This document shows positions 17,988 to 27,345 of a DNA stretch of 64,000 nt, in pieces; position 1 is the stretch's first letter, and each line of letters starts with the position of its first letter. A program made the position numbers and the translations under genes. This stretch comes from Arenimonas terrae (GTDB lineage Bacteria > Pseudomonadota > Gammaproteobacteria > Xanthomonadales > Xanthomonadaceae), in the NCBI RefSeq assembly GCF_006265115.1, contig NZ_SMDR01000002.1:185743-249742 (forward strand), read 5' to 3'. Below the pieces are notes generated by a model, which saw only the letters and a program-made list of their open reading frames with translations, did no database searches and was not told where the DNA came from.

Positions 17988-18001
17988 TTGACGCGGATCA
18001 A
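17988..18001 (+). promoter_or_regulatory. FNR-type box upstream of hemN
   Basis: The sequence TTGACGCGGATCAA matches the FNR/Anr consensus (TTGAT-N4-ATCAA) at nine of ten fixed positions. The centre is 42.5 bp from the hemN ATG. A -10-like TACCCT starts 29.5 bp from the centre (18024-18029). With class II geometry, transcription would begin at about the start codon, implying a leaderless mRNA; no Shine-Dalgarno is seen. Confidence 0.85.
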
Positions 18002-18036
18002 GGCGGGTGGGCCGGGCCCGGCCTACCCTGCCTGCC

Positions 18037-19431
18037 ATGACCGCGATCCCGCCCTTCGACGCCGACCTGCTCCGCCGCTACGACCGGCCGGGGCCGCGCT
18101 ACACGTCCTACCCGACCGCGCCGCAGTTCCACGGCGGCTTCGGCGCCGCCGAGATGGCCCGCGCCGCGCGCCAGAGCAACGACGACCCGATCCCGCGCCG
18201 CCTGTCGCTGTACGCGCACGTGCCGTTCTGCTTCAGCCCCTGCTTCTACTGCGGCTGCAACCGCATCATCACCCGCGACCATTCGCGCGCCGAGGCCTAC
18301 CTCTCGCGCCTGGTGCGCGAGGCGGCGATGCTGGGCCCGCTGTTCGACCGCGACCGCGAGGTTATCCAGATCCACCTGGGCGGCGGCACCCCGAACTTCA
18401 TGACGCCCGGCCAGATCGGCGAACTGCTGGAAAGCCTGGACACGCACTTCCGCTTCAGCCGCTCGCCCGAGCGCGATTTCTCGATCGAGCTCGACCCGCG
18501 TTTCGTCAACCCCGGCGACATCGAGGCCCTGGCCTTCATGGGCTTCAACCGCGCCAGCCTCGGCGTGCAGGACTTCGACCCGGCGGTGCAGAAGGCGGTC
18601 AACCGCATCCAGTCGGTCGAAGAAACCCGCGCCGTCATCGACGCCTGCCGCAAACACGGCTTCCGCTCGGTGAACGTGGACCTGATCTACGGCCTGCCGC
18701 TGCAGAGCCGCGAGGGTTTCGGCCGCACGCTCGACACCGTGATCGAAGCCCGCCCGGACCGCCTCGCGGTGTACAGCTACGCGCACATGCCGCAGCTGTT
18801 CAAGCCGCAGAAGCAGCTCGACGCCAGCCTGCTGCCCGACCCCGAGACCAAGCTGGGTCTGCTGCAGCTGGCGATCGAAAAACTGTCGGTGGCCGGTTAC
18901 CGCTACGTCGGCATGGACCACTTCGCCCTGCCCGAGGACGACCTGTCGCTGGCGCAGGAGCGCGGCGGCCTGCACCGCAACTTCATGGGCTACACCACCC
19001 ACGCCGACAGCGACCTGGTGGGCATGGGCGTGAGCGCGATCAGCCACATCGGCGACACCTACAGCCAGAACCCGCGCGACCTGCCCAGCTGGGAGATCGC
19101 CGTCGACGCCGGCCGCCTGCCCACCTGGCGCGGCATGACCCTGGACGCCGACGACGTGCTGCGCGCCGACCTCATCCAGCAGCTGATGTGCCAGGGCGAG
19201 ATCGACATCGCCGCCCTCGAGGAGCGACACGACGTGGACTTCGACATCTATTTCGCCGCCGACCTGGAGCGGCTGCAGGCGCTGGAGGCCGACGGCCTGG
19301 TCGAACGGCCCGCCGGCCGGATCCGGGCGACCTCGCGCGGACGCCTGCTGCTGCGTATCATCGCTGCATGTTTCGACCGCTACCTGCACCAGCCCAGCGA
19401 GCAGCCCGTGCGCTACTCGAAGTCCATCTGA
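18037..19431 (+). CDS. hemN: Oxygen-independent coproporphyrinogen III oxidase
   Basis: The 464-residue radical SAM enzyme makes protoporphyrinogen IX without O2, replacing HemF under anoxia. It has the N-terminal RYTSYPTAPQF, the cluster motif C65-X3-C69-X2-C72 (FCFSPCFYCGC), GGGTPNFMTP, and the VPQLFK-like segment MPQLFKPQK. The ATG at 18037 matches the family start. It is followed after 19 bp by an FNR-family regulator gene, an arrangement like hemN-anr in pseudomonads. An FNR-type box lies directly upstream. Confidence 0.97.
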   Translation: MTAIPPFDADLLRRYDRPGPRYTSYPTAPQFHGGFGAAEMARAARQSNDDPIPRRLSLYAHVPFCFSPCFYCGCNRIITRDHSRAEAYLSRLVREAAMLGPLFDRDREVIQIHLGGGTPNFMTPGQIGELLESLDTHFRFSRSPERDFSIELDPRFVNPGDIEALAFMGFNRASLGVQDFDPAVQKAVNRIQSVEETRAVIDACRKHGFRSVNVDLIYGLPLQSREGFGRTLDTVIEARPDRLAVYSYAHMPQLFKPQKQLDASLLPDPETKLGLLQLAIEKLSVAGYRYVGMDHFALPEDDLSLAQERGGLHRNFMGYTTHADSDLVGMGVSAISHIGDTYSQNPRDLPSWEIAVDAGRLPTWRGMTLDADDVLRADLIQQLMCQGEIDIAALEERHDVDFDIYFAADLERLQALEADGLVERPAGRIRATSRGRLLLRIIAACFDRYLHQPSEQPVRYSKSI

Positions 19432-19450
19432 CTATCTCCGGGGCGTTCCG

Positions 19451-20200
19451 GTGAGCACTCCGTCGCGCCGGCCCCGGCCCAATCCGATCGCCGACGACGG
19501 CAACGAACTGCGCTTCTGCAGCACCTGCGCCTTCTCCGACGCCTGCCTGTCGCAGGGCTACGACAAGGCGGCGCTGATGGACCTGCATGTGCTGGTCGAG
19601 CACATCGGCCCCTTCCACGAAGGCGAGCACATCTTCCGCGAGGGCGACGAGTTCAACGCCATCGCCGCCGTGCGCGCCGGCACCGTCAAGACCTACGTGC
19701 TCGACGCCAGCGGCCAGGAACAGGTGCTGGGATTCCACCTGCCCGGCGAGATCATCGGCCTCAACGCCATCAGCGAGGCGCGTTATCCCTGCAACGCGGT
19801 GGCGCTGGACACGGTGATGCTGTGCCGGTTCTCGTTCCCGAAGATGGCCCTGCTGGCCACGCGCATGCCGGGCCTGCAGGCGCAACTGTTCCGCCTGCTC
19901 AGCCAGGACATCGGCAAGGCCGCGCTGCTGGCCGGCGACTACAGCGCCGACCAGCGCATGGCGGCCTTCCTGGTGGCGCTGTCGCGGCGGTTCGCCCAGC
20001 GCGGTTTTTCCGCCACGCGCCTGCACCTGACCATGACCCGCACCGACATCGCCAACTACCTGCGCCTGGCGCCGGAAACGGTGAGCCGCGTGCTCAAGCG
20101 GCTACAGGAAGACGGCCTGATCCGGGTCGACCGCCGCGAGCTCGAGATGCTCGACCCCGCCCGCCTGGAAGAGCTGGCCCGGCCGGTCCTGCGTCACTGA
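19451..20200 (+). CDS. FNR/Anr-family oxygen-sensing regulator (copy 1)
   Basis: The 249-residue Crp/FNR protein has all four cysteines expected for an O2-labile [4Fe-4S] cluster: C23, C26, C32 (CSTCAFSDAC) and C125 (MLCRF). The cyclic-nucleotide-like domain includes HEGEHIFREGDEF and GFHLPGEIIGL. The helix-turn-helix has the E-X2-S-R recognition pattern (APETVSRVLKRLQ) that reads TTGA half-sites. The start is a GTG at 19451, 19 bp after hemN, so it is probably cotranscribed with hemN and autoregulated. It is a prime candidate to act on the boxes in 18-42.5 kb. Confidence 0.93.
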   Translation: MSTPSRRPRPNPIADDGNELRFCSTCAFSDACLSQGYDKAALMDLHVLVEHIGPFHEGEHIFREGDEFNAIAAVRAGTVKTYVLDASGQEQVLGFHLPGEIIGLNAISEARYPCNAVALDTVMLCRFSFPKMALLATRMPGLQAQLFRLLSQDIGKAALLAGDYSADQRMAAFLVALSRRFAQRGFSATRLHLTMTRTDIANYLRLAPETVSRVLKRLQEDGLIRVDRRELEMLDPARLEELARPVLRH

Positions 20201-20223
20201 GGCCCCGTCCACCCTGCCCCGAC

Positions 20224-20237
20224 TTGACCTGAATCAG
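20224..20237 (+). promoter_or_regulatory. FNR-type box upstream of norB
   Basis: The sequence is TTGACCTGAATCAG. Its centre lies 61.5 bp before the norB ATG. GAGCAT begins 29.5 bp from the centre (20260-20265), the class II -10 position, giving a leader of about 20 nt that contains an AGGAG ribosome site. Confidence 0.85.
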
Positions 20238-20291
20238 GGTCCGCCGGCGGCGAAGGGCAGAGCATGGCGCCATCCTGACAGGAGAGCCGTC

Positions 20292-22571
20292 ATGAGCAGT
20301 ACCCGCAAACTATGGGCCGGCCTGGCCGCCCTTCTGATCGTCTCGTTCTCCGCCCTGCTATGGGTGGGCAGCGAGATCCACCGCGTCATGCCGCCGATTC
20401 CCGACCAGGTGGTCACCACCTCGGGCGAGGTGGTGTTCACCAAGGACGACATCCAGACCGGTCGCCAGGTCTGGCAGTCGATCGGCGGCCAGCAATTGGG
20501 CTCGATCTGGGGCCACGGCGGCTATGTCGCGCCGGACTGGACCGCCGACTGGCTGCACCGCGAGGCGGTGGACATCCTGGACCGCTGGGCCCGCGAAGAC
20601 TATGCCGTGGCCAACCATGCCGCGCTGGGCAAGCCCGAGCAGGCGCTGCTGGAAGCCCGGCTGCAGGAGCGGCTGCGCACGAACACCTTCGACGCCGAGA
20701 ATGGCGTGATCGTGATCGACGCCGACCGCCTGGCCGCCATCAACAACGTCTCGGCGCACTACCAGAGCCTGTTCAGCAACGACCCGGCCACGCGCGAGCT
20801 GCGCGAGGCCTACGCGATGAAGGAAGCGACGGTGCCCGACGCCGAACACCGGCGCCAGATGACCGCCTTCTACTGGTGGACGGCCTGGACGGCGGTCACC
20901 GAGCGCCCGGGCAAGGACATCACCTACACCAACAACTGGCCGCATGAGCCCCTCGTGGGCAACACGCCGCCGCCGAACCTGCTGGTGTGGACGGTGTTCA
21001 GCGTGCTGTTCCTGATCGCCGGCGTCGCCCTGCTGGGCTGGCATTACGCGGTCAGCCACGACAAGGAGGAGCACCCGGTGCTGCCGGCCAGCGACCCGCT
21101 GGCGAAGATCGTGGTCACCCCGTCCATGAAGGCCACCGCCAAGTACTTCTGGGTGGTGATCGCGCTGTTCCTGACCCAGATCCTGCTCGGCGCGATCACC
21201 GCGCACTATCAGGTCGAAGGCCAGGAGGCCTACGGCTTCGCGCTGTCGGAAATCCTGCCCTATTCGCTCACGCGCACCTGGCACACGCAGCTGGCGGTGC
21301 TGTGGATCGCCACGGCCTGGCTGGGCATGGGCCTGTACATCGGCCCGGCGATCTCCGGGCATGAGCCGAAATACCAGGCCCTGGGCGTCAACGTGCTGTG
21401 GGTCTGCCTGATCATCATCGTGGTCGGTTCCTTCGCGGGCCAGTGGTTCGCGGTGATGCAGAAGCTCGGGCTCGAGCACAACTTCTGGTGGGGCCACCAG
21501 GGCTGGGAATACGTGGACCTGGGCCGGTTCTGGCAGTGGTTCCTGTTCCTGGGCCTGGGCATCTGGCTGACCCTGGTGGGCCGCTGCCTGGTGCCGGCGA
21601 TCAAGGCCGGCGGCGAGTCGAAGTCCATCACCACCCTGCTCTTCCTCTCCACCGTGGCGATCGGCCTGTTCTACGGCGCCGGCCTGCTGTGGGGCGAACA
21701 CACGCACCTGTCGATGGTCGAATACTGGCGCTGGTGGGTGGTGCACCTGTGGGTGGAAGGCTTCTTCGAGGTTTTCGCCACGGCGGTCATCGCCTTCCTG
21801 TTCACCAGGCTGGGCCTGATCAAGATCCGCACCGGCACCCTGGCCACGCTGTTCGCGACCATCGTGTTCATGGCGGGCGGCGTGCTGGGCACCCTGCACC
21901 ACCTGTACTTCACCGGCACGCCGACTGCGGTGATCGCGCTCGGCGCCAGCTTCAGCGCCCTGGAAGTGGTGCCGCTGGCCTATGTCGGCTTCGAGGCCTG
22001 GCACACCTTCAAGCTGGGCAAGGCGACGCCGTGGATGCAGCGCTACAAGTGGCCGATCCTGTTCTTCACCGCGGTTGCGTTCTGGAACCTGGTGGGCGCC
22101 GGCCTGTTCGGCTTCCTGATCAACCCGCCGCTGCCGCTGTACTACATGCAGGGCCTGAACCTGACCCCGCTGCACGGCCACACCGCCCTGTTCGGCGTGT
22201 ACGGCATGCTGGGCATCGGCCTGATGCTGTTCTGCCTGCGGGGCATGAAGCCGCAGGCAATCTGGCCGGAGGCGCCGCTGCGCACCGCCTTCTGGGCGCT
22301 GAACATCGGCCTGGTCGGCATGGCGCTGTTCACCCTGCTGCCGATCGGCATCCTGCAGCTCAACGCCGCCATCGGCGAGGGCTACTGGTACGCCCGCTCG
22401 GCCGAGTTCATGCAGCAGCCGATCATCGACATGCTGGTGTGGATGCGCGTACCCGGCGACACCATCTTCAGCGTCGGCGCCGTGGCCCTGGCCTGGTTCG
22501 TGGCGCGGCTGTGGATCAAGCCGCGCACCGCGCCGGTGAAGGTGGAGGGCGTGACCGAAACCGCCCGCTGA
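20292..22571 (+). CDS. norB: Quinol-dependent nitric oxide reductase (qNor)
   Basis: The 759-residue single-subunit enzyme reduces NO to N2O using quinol. The long N-terminal extension with a periplasmic domain (about 35-215; GRQVWQSIGGQQLGSIWGHG) identifies qNor rather than cNor. The catalytic core shows HLWVEGFFE, TLHHLYFTG and the heme-ligand helix HGHTALFGVYG. About 14 membrane helices are expected. There is no norC. A strong terminator follows. Electrons come from the quinone pool, so it does not need the bc1 complex. Confidence 0.96.
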   Translation: MSSTRKLWAGLAALLIVSFSALLWVGSEIHRVMPPIPDQVVTTSGEVVFTKDDIQTGRQVWQSIGGQQLGSIWGHGGYVAPDWTADWLHREAVDILDRWAREDYAVANHAALGKPEQALLEARLQERLRTNTFDAENGVIVIDADRLAAINNVSAHYQSLFSNDPATRELREAYAMKEATVPDAEHRRQMTAFYWWTAWTAVTERPGKDITYTNNWPHEPLVGNTPPPNLLVWTVFSVLFLIAGVALLGWHYAVSHDKEEHPVLPASDPLAKIVVTPSMKATAKYFWVVIALFLTQILLGAITAHYQVEGQEAYGFALSEILPYSLTRTWHTQLAVLWIATAWLGMGLYIGPAISGHEPKYQALGVNVLWVCLIIIVVGSFAGQWFAVMQKLGLEHNFWWGHQGWEYVDLGRFWQWFLFLGLGIWLTLVGRCLVPAIKAGGESKSITTLLFLSTVAIGLFYGAGLLWGEHTHLSMVEYWRWWVVHLWVEGFFEVFATAVIAFLFTRLGLIKIRTGTLATLFATIVFMAGGVLGTLHHLYFTGTPTAVIALGASFSALEVVPLAYVGFEAWHTFKLGKATPWMQRYKWPILFFTAVAFWNLVGAGLFGFLINPPLPLYYMQGLNLTPLHGHTALFGVYGMLGIGLMLFCLRGMKPQAIWPEAPLRTAFWALNIGLVGMALFTLLPIGILQLNAAIGEGYWYARSAEFMQQPIIDMLVWMRVPGDTIFSVGAVALAWFVARLWIKPRTAPVKVEGVTETAR

Positions 22572-22592
22572 GGGACACTGCGGTCGGTCTTG

Positions 22593-22622
22593 AACGGGGT
22601 CGCCTTGCGGCCCCGTTTTTTT
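22593..22622 (+). terminator. Intrinsic terminator of norB
   Basis: A stem of AACGGGG with CCCCGTT, extended inward by a T-G wobble and CGC/GCG around the loop CTT, is followed by a run of seven T. It begins 21 bp after the norB stop and isolates norB from the downstream nnrS operon. Confidence 0.9.
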
Positions 22623-22647
22623 GCGCGGGCCGCGGGAACGGCCCCGG

Positions 22648-22661
22648 ATGACCTGAATCAA
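22648..22661 (+). promoter_or_regulatory. FNR-type box upstream of nnrS
   Basis: The sequence is ATGACCTGAATCAA; the 3' half is perfect and the 5' half has one mismatch. The centre is 61.5 bp from the nnrS ATG, identical to norB, fabA and ccoN. CACCAT starts 29.5 bp from the centre (22684-22689). Confidence 0.78.
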
Positions 22662-22715
22662 GGCGCCGGCACCGCGGCCAATCCACCATGGACACCAGAA
22701 TCCGTGGAGTCCGCC

Positions 22716-23933
22716 ATGGCCACCGCCGTCCCGCTCGACCGCTCCTTCCCGCTGGCCGCCCTCGCCGCCGCACCGCACCGCCTGCTGTTTTTCATCGGCG
22801 CCGCCAACGTGCTCGCGGCGATGGCCTGGTGGACGGGCTGGCTGGGTGGCCTGCTGCCCGCACCGACGGTGCCGGCCGGCTGGATGCACGGTTTCATCAT
22901 GCAGTACCAGGTGCTGCCGACCTTCATCTTCGGCTTCCTGCTCACGGTGTTCCCGCGCTGGATGGCGCAGACCGAAGCCAGCCGCTGGCACTACCTGCCA
23001 GTGGGCCTGGGCCTGGTCGCGGGCCAGGCGCTGACCCTGGCCGGCCTGCTGTCGGGCTCGGCGGTGCTGCTGCACATCGGCGTGGTCAACACGCTGGCCG
23101 GCTGGATCGCGGCGATGGTCGTGCTGGCGGGCTGGCTGGCGCGCGACCGCAGCGGCAACTGGCATGCGGTCTCGTGTTTCGCGGGGCTGCTGATGGGCCT
23201 GGCCGGCCTGATCGCCTTCGTGATCTACCTGCATCTGCCCACCGAGCCGCGCCTGGCCTTCGCCATGCTGAAGATCGGCACCTTCGGCCTGCTGGTCCCG
23301 GTCTACAGCACGGTCGCCCACCGCATGTTCCCCTTCTTCGCCGGCAACATCGTGCCCGGCTATAAACCGTGGCGTCCGATGTGGCTGCTGGCGGCGTCGT
23401 GGCCGCTGTGGCTGGGCCATGTGGCGCTGGAGCTCGCGCATCTATACCAGTGGCTTTGGCTGGTGGACCTGCCGCTGCTCGGGCTCGGCGTGCTGACGCT
23501 GTGGCGCTGGTGGCCGCGCGGCAAGGCGCCGGCGCTGCTGCGCGTGCTGTTCATCGGCTACGCCTGGCTGCCGGTGGCGCTGGCCCTGTATGCGGCGCAG
23601 AGCCTGTGGTTCCTCGGTACCGGCGAGTTCGCGCTGGGGCGTGGGCCGGTGCACGCGGTGTCGGTCGGCTTCTTCGGCAGCCTGCTGGTGGCGATGGTGA
23701 CGCGTGTCACCCAGGGCCACTCGGGCCGGCCGCTGGTGCTGGGGCGGATCCCGGCGTTGGCCTTCATCGGCATGCAGGTCGTCGCCGTCGTGCGCGTGTT
23801 CTCCGAGCTGTCGCCGAACCCGGCGCCGTGGTTCCTCGCCGCCGGTCTGGCCTGGGTGGCGGTGTTCCTGCCCTGGGTGCTGCGCTCGCTGTGGATCTAC
23901 GCCACGCCGCGCGCCGACGGCCGGCCGGGCTGA
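22716..23933 (+). CDS. nnrS: NnrS-family heme-copper membrane protein
   Basis: The 405-residue polytopic protein (about 12 helices) belongs to the NnrS family, which relieves nitrosative stress and accompanies NO-producing denitrification. Typical segments are HRLLFFIGAANVL, GFIMQYQVLPTFIFGFLL, ARMFPFF-like AHRMFPFFAGNIV, and HAVSVGFFGSLLVAMVTRVTQGH in parts. A GGAG ribosome site precedes ATG 22716. It starts an apparent five-gene operon that ends with ubiD; the next gene follows after 12 bp. Confidence 0.92.
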   Translation: MATAVPLDRSFPLAALAAAPHRLLFFIGAANVLAAMAWWTGWLGGLLPAPTVPAGWMHGFIMQYQVLPTFIFGFLLTVFPRWMAQTEASRWHYLPVGLGLVAGQALTLAGLLSGSAVLLHIGVVNTLAGWIAAMVVLAGWLARDRSGNWHAVSCFAGLLMGLAGLIAFVIYLHLPTEPRLAFAMLKIGTFGLLVPVYSTVAHRMFPFFAGNIVPGYKPWRPMWLLAASWPLWLGHVALELAHLYQWLWLVDLPLLGLGVLTLWRWWPRGKAPALLRVLFIGYAWLPVALALYAAQSLWFLGTGEFALGRGPVHAVSVGFFGSLLVAMVTRVTQGHSGRPLVLGRIPALAFIGMQVVAVVRVFSELSPNPAPWFLAAGLAWVAVFLPWVLRSLWIYATPRADGRPG

Positions 23934-23945
23934 GCGGAGAGCGCG

Positions 23946-24347
23946 ATGATCGTCTTCTACCTGCAGATCAAGGCCGTGCACATCGCCGCCGTGCTGGCCA
24001 GCGGCGGCCTGTTCGCGCTGCGCGGCGCCGCCGTGCTGGCCGGCCAGCGCTGGGCGATGGCCGCGCCGCTGCGCTACCTCAGCTACAGCATCGACACGGT
24101 GCTGCTCACCGCGGCGCTGATGCTGCTGACCGCACTCAAGCTCAATCCCTTCGCCGTACCCTGGCTGTCGGTGAAACTGAGCCTGCTGCTGTGCTACGTG
24201 GTGCTGGGCACCCTGGCGCTCAAGCGCGCGCGCAGCCCCCGCGGCCGCGCGCTCTGCTACGCCGCGGCGCTGGGCTGCTTCGCCTTCATGTACTTCGTGG
24301 CCCGCGCGCACCATCCGCTGGGCATCCTGCAGGGGCTGGCGTCATGA
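23946..24347 (+). CDS. SirB2-family small membrane protein
   Basis: The 133-residue protein has about four membrane helices and a fit to the SirB/SirB2 family (AVHIAAVLASGGLFALRG, YLSYSIDTVLLTAALML, LALKRARS). The function of the family is not known to me with certainty. Here it is sandwiched between nnrS (12 bp gap) and the PLP decarboxylase (ATGA overlap), so its expression should follow the nnrS FNR-type box. It could be an accessory membrane protein for nitrogen-oxide stress. Confidence 0.75.
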   Translation: MIVFYLQIKAVHIAAVLASGGLFALRGAAVLAGQRWAMAAPLRYLSYSIDTVLLTAALMLLTALKLNPFAVPWLSVKLSLLLCYVVLGTLALKRARSPRGRALCYAAALGCFAFMYFVARAHHPLGILQGLAS

Positions 24348-26266
24348 CCTCGCCCTCCCTGCATCCCTGCTTCCTCGGCCCCTACGGCGAGAACGACACG
24401 CTGCTGGAAAAACTGGTCGTCGAGTTCCTGCGCGACCACGTGTACTGGCGCCGCAACTTCCATCCCGAGGACCCGCCGGCGATTCCGACCGCCGCGGCGG
24501 GCGAACCGGCCTTCCGCGACTTCGAGGCGCGCATGCGCCGCGAACTGCACACGCTTTCGGCGGCGCTGAAGCGCTCCGTTCCCTTCCACAGCCCGCGCTA
24601 CATCGGGCACATGGTGTCCGACCTGCTGCTGCCGGGACTGGCGGCGCAGTTCCTCACCCTGCCCTACAACCCGAACAACGTCAGCCTCGACGCCGCGCCG
24701 GTGACGATCGACCTGGAGATCAAGGCCGGCCTGCAGTTGGCGCGCATGTTCGGCTATGTCGACGACCCGACGCGGCCGGACTGCGCCTTCGGCCACCTGA
24801 CCTCGGGCGGCACGCTCGCCAACTTCCAGGCACTGCGGCTGGCGCTGGCGCTCAAGGCGTTCCCGGTGGCGCTGCGCACCGCGGCGCCGCCCGGGCTGGC
24901 GCTGCCGGAAGACGACCGCGCCGCCTTCAACACGACGCCGGCGGACGCCATCGCCCTTCTGACGGCCTGGGAAACGTGGCTGGCCACGCAGTCGCCTGCC
25001 GACCGCCGGCAATGGCGCGCGCGGCTGACGGCGCAGCGGCTGGAAACCCTGGGCCTGGCCGAGTTCCTGGGCCGGCATCCCGCGCTGGGCTCGCCGCGGG
25101 TGTTCGCGCCGGTCACGGCGCACTACTCGTGGTCCAAGGGCATGAAGCTGATGGGCCTGGGCCGCGCCCAGCTGGAGCTGGTGCCGGAGACGGGCATGCG
25201 CCTGGATGCCGGCGCGCTCGACGAACGCCTGCACGACTGCCTGCGCAATCACCAGCCGGTGCTCGCCGTGGTCGGCGTCATGGGCAGCACCGAGTTCGGC
25301 ACGGTCGACCCGGTGCACGAACTGGTGGCCGCACGCGAGCGCTGGGCGCCGCTCGGCCTGGGCTTCGCCGTGCACGTGGACGCGGCCTGGGGCGGCTACC
25401 TCGCCACCCTGTTCCGCGAACCCGACGGCCGCCTGCGCCCGCTGGCGGACATGCGCGAGGAGTTCCGCGACTTCCCCGCGCCGGAAGTGCACGCCGCCGT
25501 CGGCGCCCTGCACCGCGCCGATTCGATCACCGTGGACCCGCACAAGCTCGGCTACCTGCCCTACGGCGCCGGTGCTTTCCTCTGCCGCGACCAGCGCGCG
25601 ATGGCCCTGTTGGCCGAAGACGCCGACTACGTCTTCAGCGCCGACACCGGCGGAGACTATTTCCAGCGCTTCCGGCAGCTGGGGCGCTACATCCCCGAGG
25701 GCTCGAAGTCCGGCGCGGCGGCGGCGGCGGTCTACGTCACCCATCGCGTGCTGCCGCTGGACCACGAGAACTTCGGCGCGCTGCCGCGGGAAAGCATCCT
25801 GGCCACCGAAGCCTTCCGCACCGCGGCGGCGCGATTCGCCGCGCGGCTCGAAGGCCGCCTGCACTGTCGCATCCCCTTCGAACCCGACAGCAACCTGATC
25901 TGCCTTGCCCTCAATCCCGCCGGCAACCGCGACGTGGGCCGCATGAACCGCTTCGTGCGCGCCCTGCACGAAGGCCTGAGCTACGACCCGCACCAGCCGC
26001 TGCAGGCCCGCGAGTTCTTCGGCTCGATGACGACCCTGCGCCCGGAGATCCTGGGAGACGCCGACACCGCCCGTGTGCTGGCCTCGCTGGCCCTGGACCC
26101 GGCCACGCTCGACGCCGGCGGCGACGACGACGATCGCCTGGTGATCCTGCGTCACACCCTGATGAATCCCTTCCTGCTCGACAGCGGCAACGGCATCAGC
26201 TACCTGGAGCTGTACTTCGACTATCTGGAACGGCGCGCGACCGCCCTGATGGCGGTGCCGGCATGA
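24344..26266 (+). CDS. Group II PLP-dependent decarboxylase, tyrosine-decarboxylase-like
   Basis: The 640-residue protein has the group II decarboxylase layout: an N-terminal part with PRYIGHMVSDLLLP and YNPNNVSLDAAPVT, the cofactor region GHLTSGGTLANFQAL, HVDAAWGGYLATLF with the PLP-stacking Asp, and the Schiff-base lysine in SITVDPHKLGYLPYG. The later segment IPEGSKSGAAAAAVY resembles bacterial tyrosine decarboxylases. The substrate cannot be assigned. It overlaps the SirB2 gene and the following PLP enzyme gene by ATGA, so the three are probably translated together, under the nnrS FNR-type box. Confidence 0.82.
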   Translation: MTSPSLHPCFLGPYGENDTLLEKLVVEFLRDHVYWRRNFHPEDPPAIPTAAAGEPAFRDFEARMRRELHTLSAALKRSVPFHSPRYIGHMVSDLLLPGLAAQFLTLPYNPNNVSLDAAPVTIDLEIKAGLQLARMFGYVDDPTRPDCAFGHLTSGGTLANFQALRLALALKAFPVALRTAAPPGLALPEDDRAAFNTTPADAIALLTAWETWLATQSPADRRQWRARLTAQRLETLGLAEFLGRHPALGSPRVFAPVTAHYSWSKGMKLMGLGRAQLELVPETGMRLDAGALDERLHDCLRNHQPVLAVVGVMGSTEFGTVDPVHELVAARERWAPLGLGFAVHVDAAWGGYLATLFREPDGRLRPLADMREEFRDFPAPEVHAAVGALHRADSITVDPHKLGYLPYGAGAFLCRDQRAMALLAEDADYVFSADTGGDYFQRFRQLGRYIPEGSKSGAAAAAVYVTHRVLPLDHENFGALPRESILATEAFRTAAARFAARLEGRLHCRIPFEPDSNLICLALNPAGNRDVGRMNRFVRALHEGLSYDPHQPLQAREFFGSMTTLRPEILGDADTARVLASLALDPATLDAGGDDDDRLVILRHTLMNPFLLDSGNGISYLELYFDYLERRATALMAVPA

Positions 26267-27345
26267 ATGCCGTCGCGGAAACCGCCGCCGACCGCCGCTG
26301 GCTGCACGGCGCCCTGGCAACGCTGGAACAGGAAGCCGCGCGTTCGGCCGACACCCACCTGCTGCGCGTCGACCTGCCGGCGTTCCCGGGCATCCGCTTC
26401 TACTTCAAGGACGAGGCCTCGCATCCCACGGGCAGCCTCAAGCACCGGCTGGCGCGTTCGCTGTTCCTCTACGCGCTGTGCAATGGCCGCCTGCACGAGG
26501 GCCAGATCGTCATCGATGCGTCCTCGGGCAGTACGGCGATCTCCGAAGCCTGGTTCGCGCGCCTGCTCGGGCTGCGCTTCAAGGCGGTGATGCCGGACTG
26601 CACCGCGCCCGGCAAGATCCGCGCGATCCGCGCGCTCGGCGCCGAATGCGTGCTGGTGCCCTCGGCCATGGACGCCAGCGCGATGGCGCGCGAGCTCGCC
26701 ACCGCCCGCGGCCTGTGCTACCTCGACCAGTTCGGCCTGGCCGAACGCGCCACCGACTGGCGCGGCAACAACAACATCGCCGAATCGATCCTGGCACAGA
26801 TGGCGCGGGAACCGGACCCGGAGCCGGCCTGGATCGTCTGCGGCGCCGGCACCGGCGGCACCTCCGCGACGCTGGGGCGCTACCTGCGCTACCGCCGGCT
26901 CGATTCCCGCGTCTGCGTGGCCGAGCCGACCGGCGGCGCCTTCGCCACCGGCTGGCGCAGCGGCTGCCGCGATGCCGTCGCACTTGCGCCCACGCGGGTC
27001 GAAGGCATCGGCCGGCGGCGCGTGGAGCCGGGTTTCCTTTTCGACGTGGTGGACGACGTCGTCGAAGTGGACGACGCTGATTCGATCGCCGGCGCCTGGG
27101 CCCTGGAAGAGCTGCTCGGCCGGCGCTACGGCGGCAGCTCCGGCACCAACCTCGTGGCTTGCCTCGAGCTGGCCGCACGCCTGCGCGCACAGGGCCGCAC
27201 CGGCAGCATCGTCAGCCTGCTCGGCGACCGCGGCGAACGCTACGCCGAGACGCTGTTCGACCCGGACTGGCTGACGGCCCGCGGCATCTGCCTGGCGCCG
27301 TCTCTGGCGCGGCTGCGTGCGCAGCTGGGCATCGTCGCCCCGTGA
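26263..27345 (+). CDS. PLP-dependent cysteine-synthase-like enzyme
   Basis: The 360-residue fold-type II PLP protein has the lysine loop SHPTGSLKHRLARSLF, the serine/substrate loop DASSGSTAISEAWF, and the phosphate-binding loop GAGTGGTSATLGRY. The canonical TGNTG-like substrate loop of true O-acetylserine sulfhydrylases is SSGSTA here, so it may use another amino-acid substrate. It is coupled on both sides (ATGA with the decarboxylase, GTGA with ubiD). Two adjacent PLP enzymes in a denitrification/ubiquinone operon are unexplained. Confidence 0.8.
   Translation: MNAVAETAADRRWLHGALATLEQEAARSADTHLLRVDLPAFPGIRFYFKDEASHPTGSLKHRLARSLFLYALCNGRLHEGQIVIDASSGSTAISEAWFARLLGLRFKAVMPDCTAPGKIRAIRALGAECVLVPSAMDASAMARELATARGLCYLDQFGLAERATDWRGNNNIAESILAQMAREPDPEPAWIVCGAGTGGTSATLGRYLRYRRLDSRVCVAEPTGGAFATGWRSGCRDAVALAPTRVEGIGRRRVEPGFLFDVVDDVVEVDDADSIAGAWALEELLGRRYGGSSGTNLVACLELAARLRAQGRTGSIVSLLGDRGERYAETLFDPDWLTARGICLAPSLARLRAQLGIVAP

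Noticed and set aside
20358-23441. Very long open frame (over 1000 codons) on the minus strand opposite norB and nnrS
   Set aside because: It runs antisense to two well-recognised genes, has Gln/Arg/Gly-rich composition typical of GC-rich shadow frames, and shows no domain.
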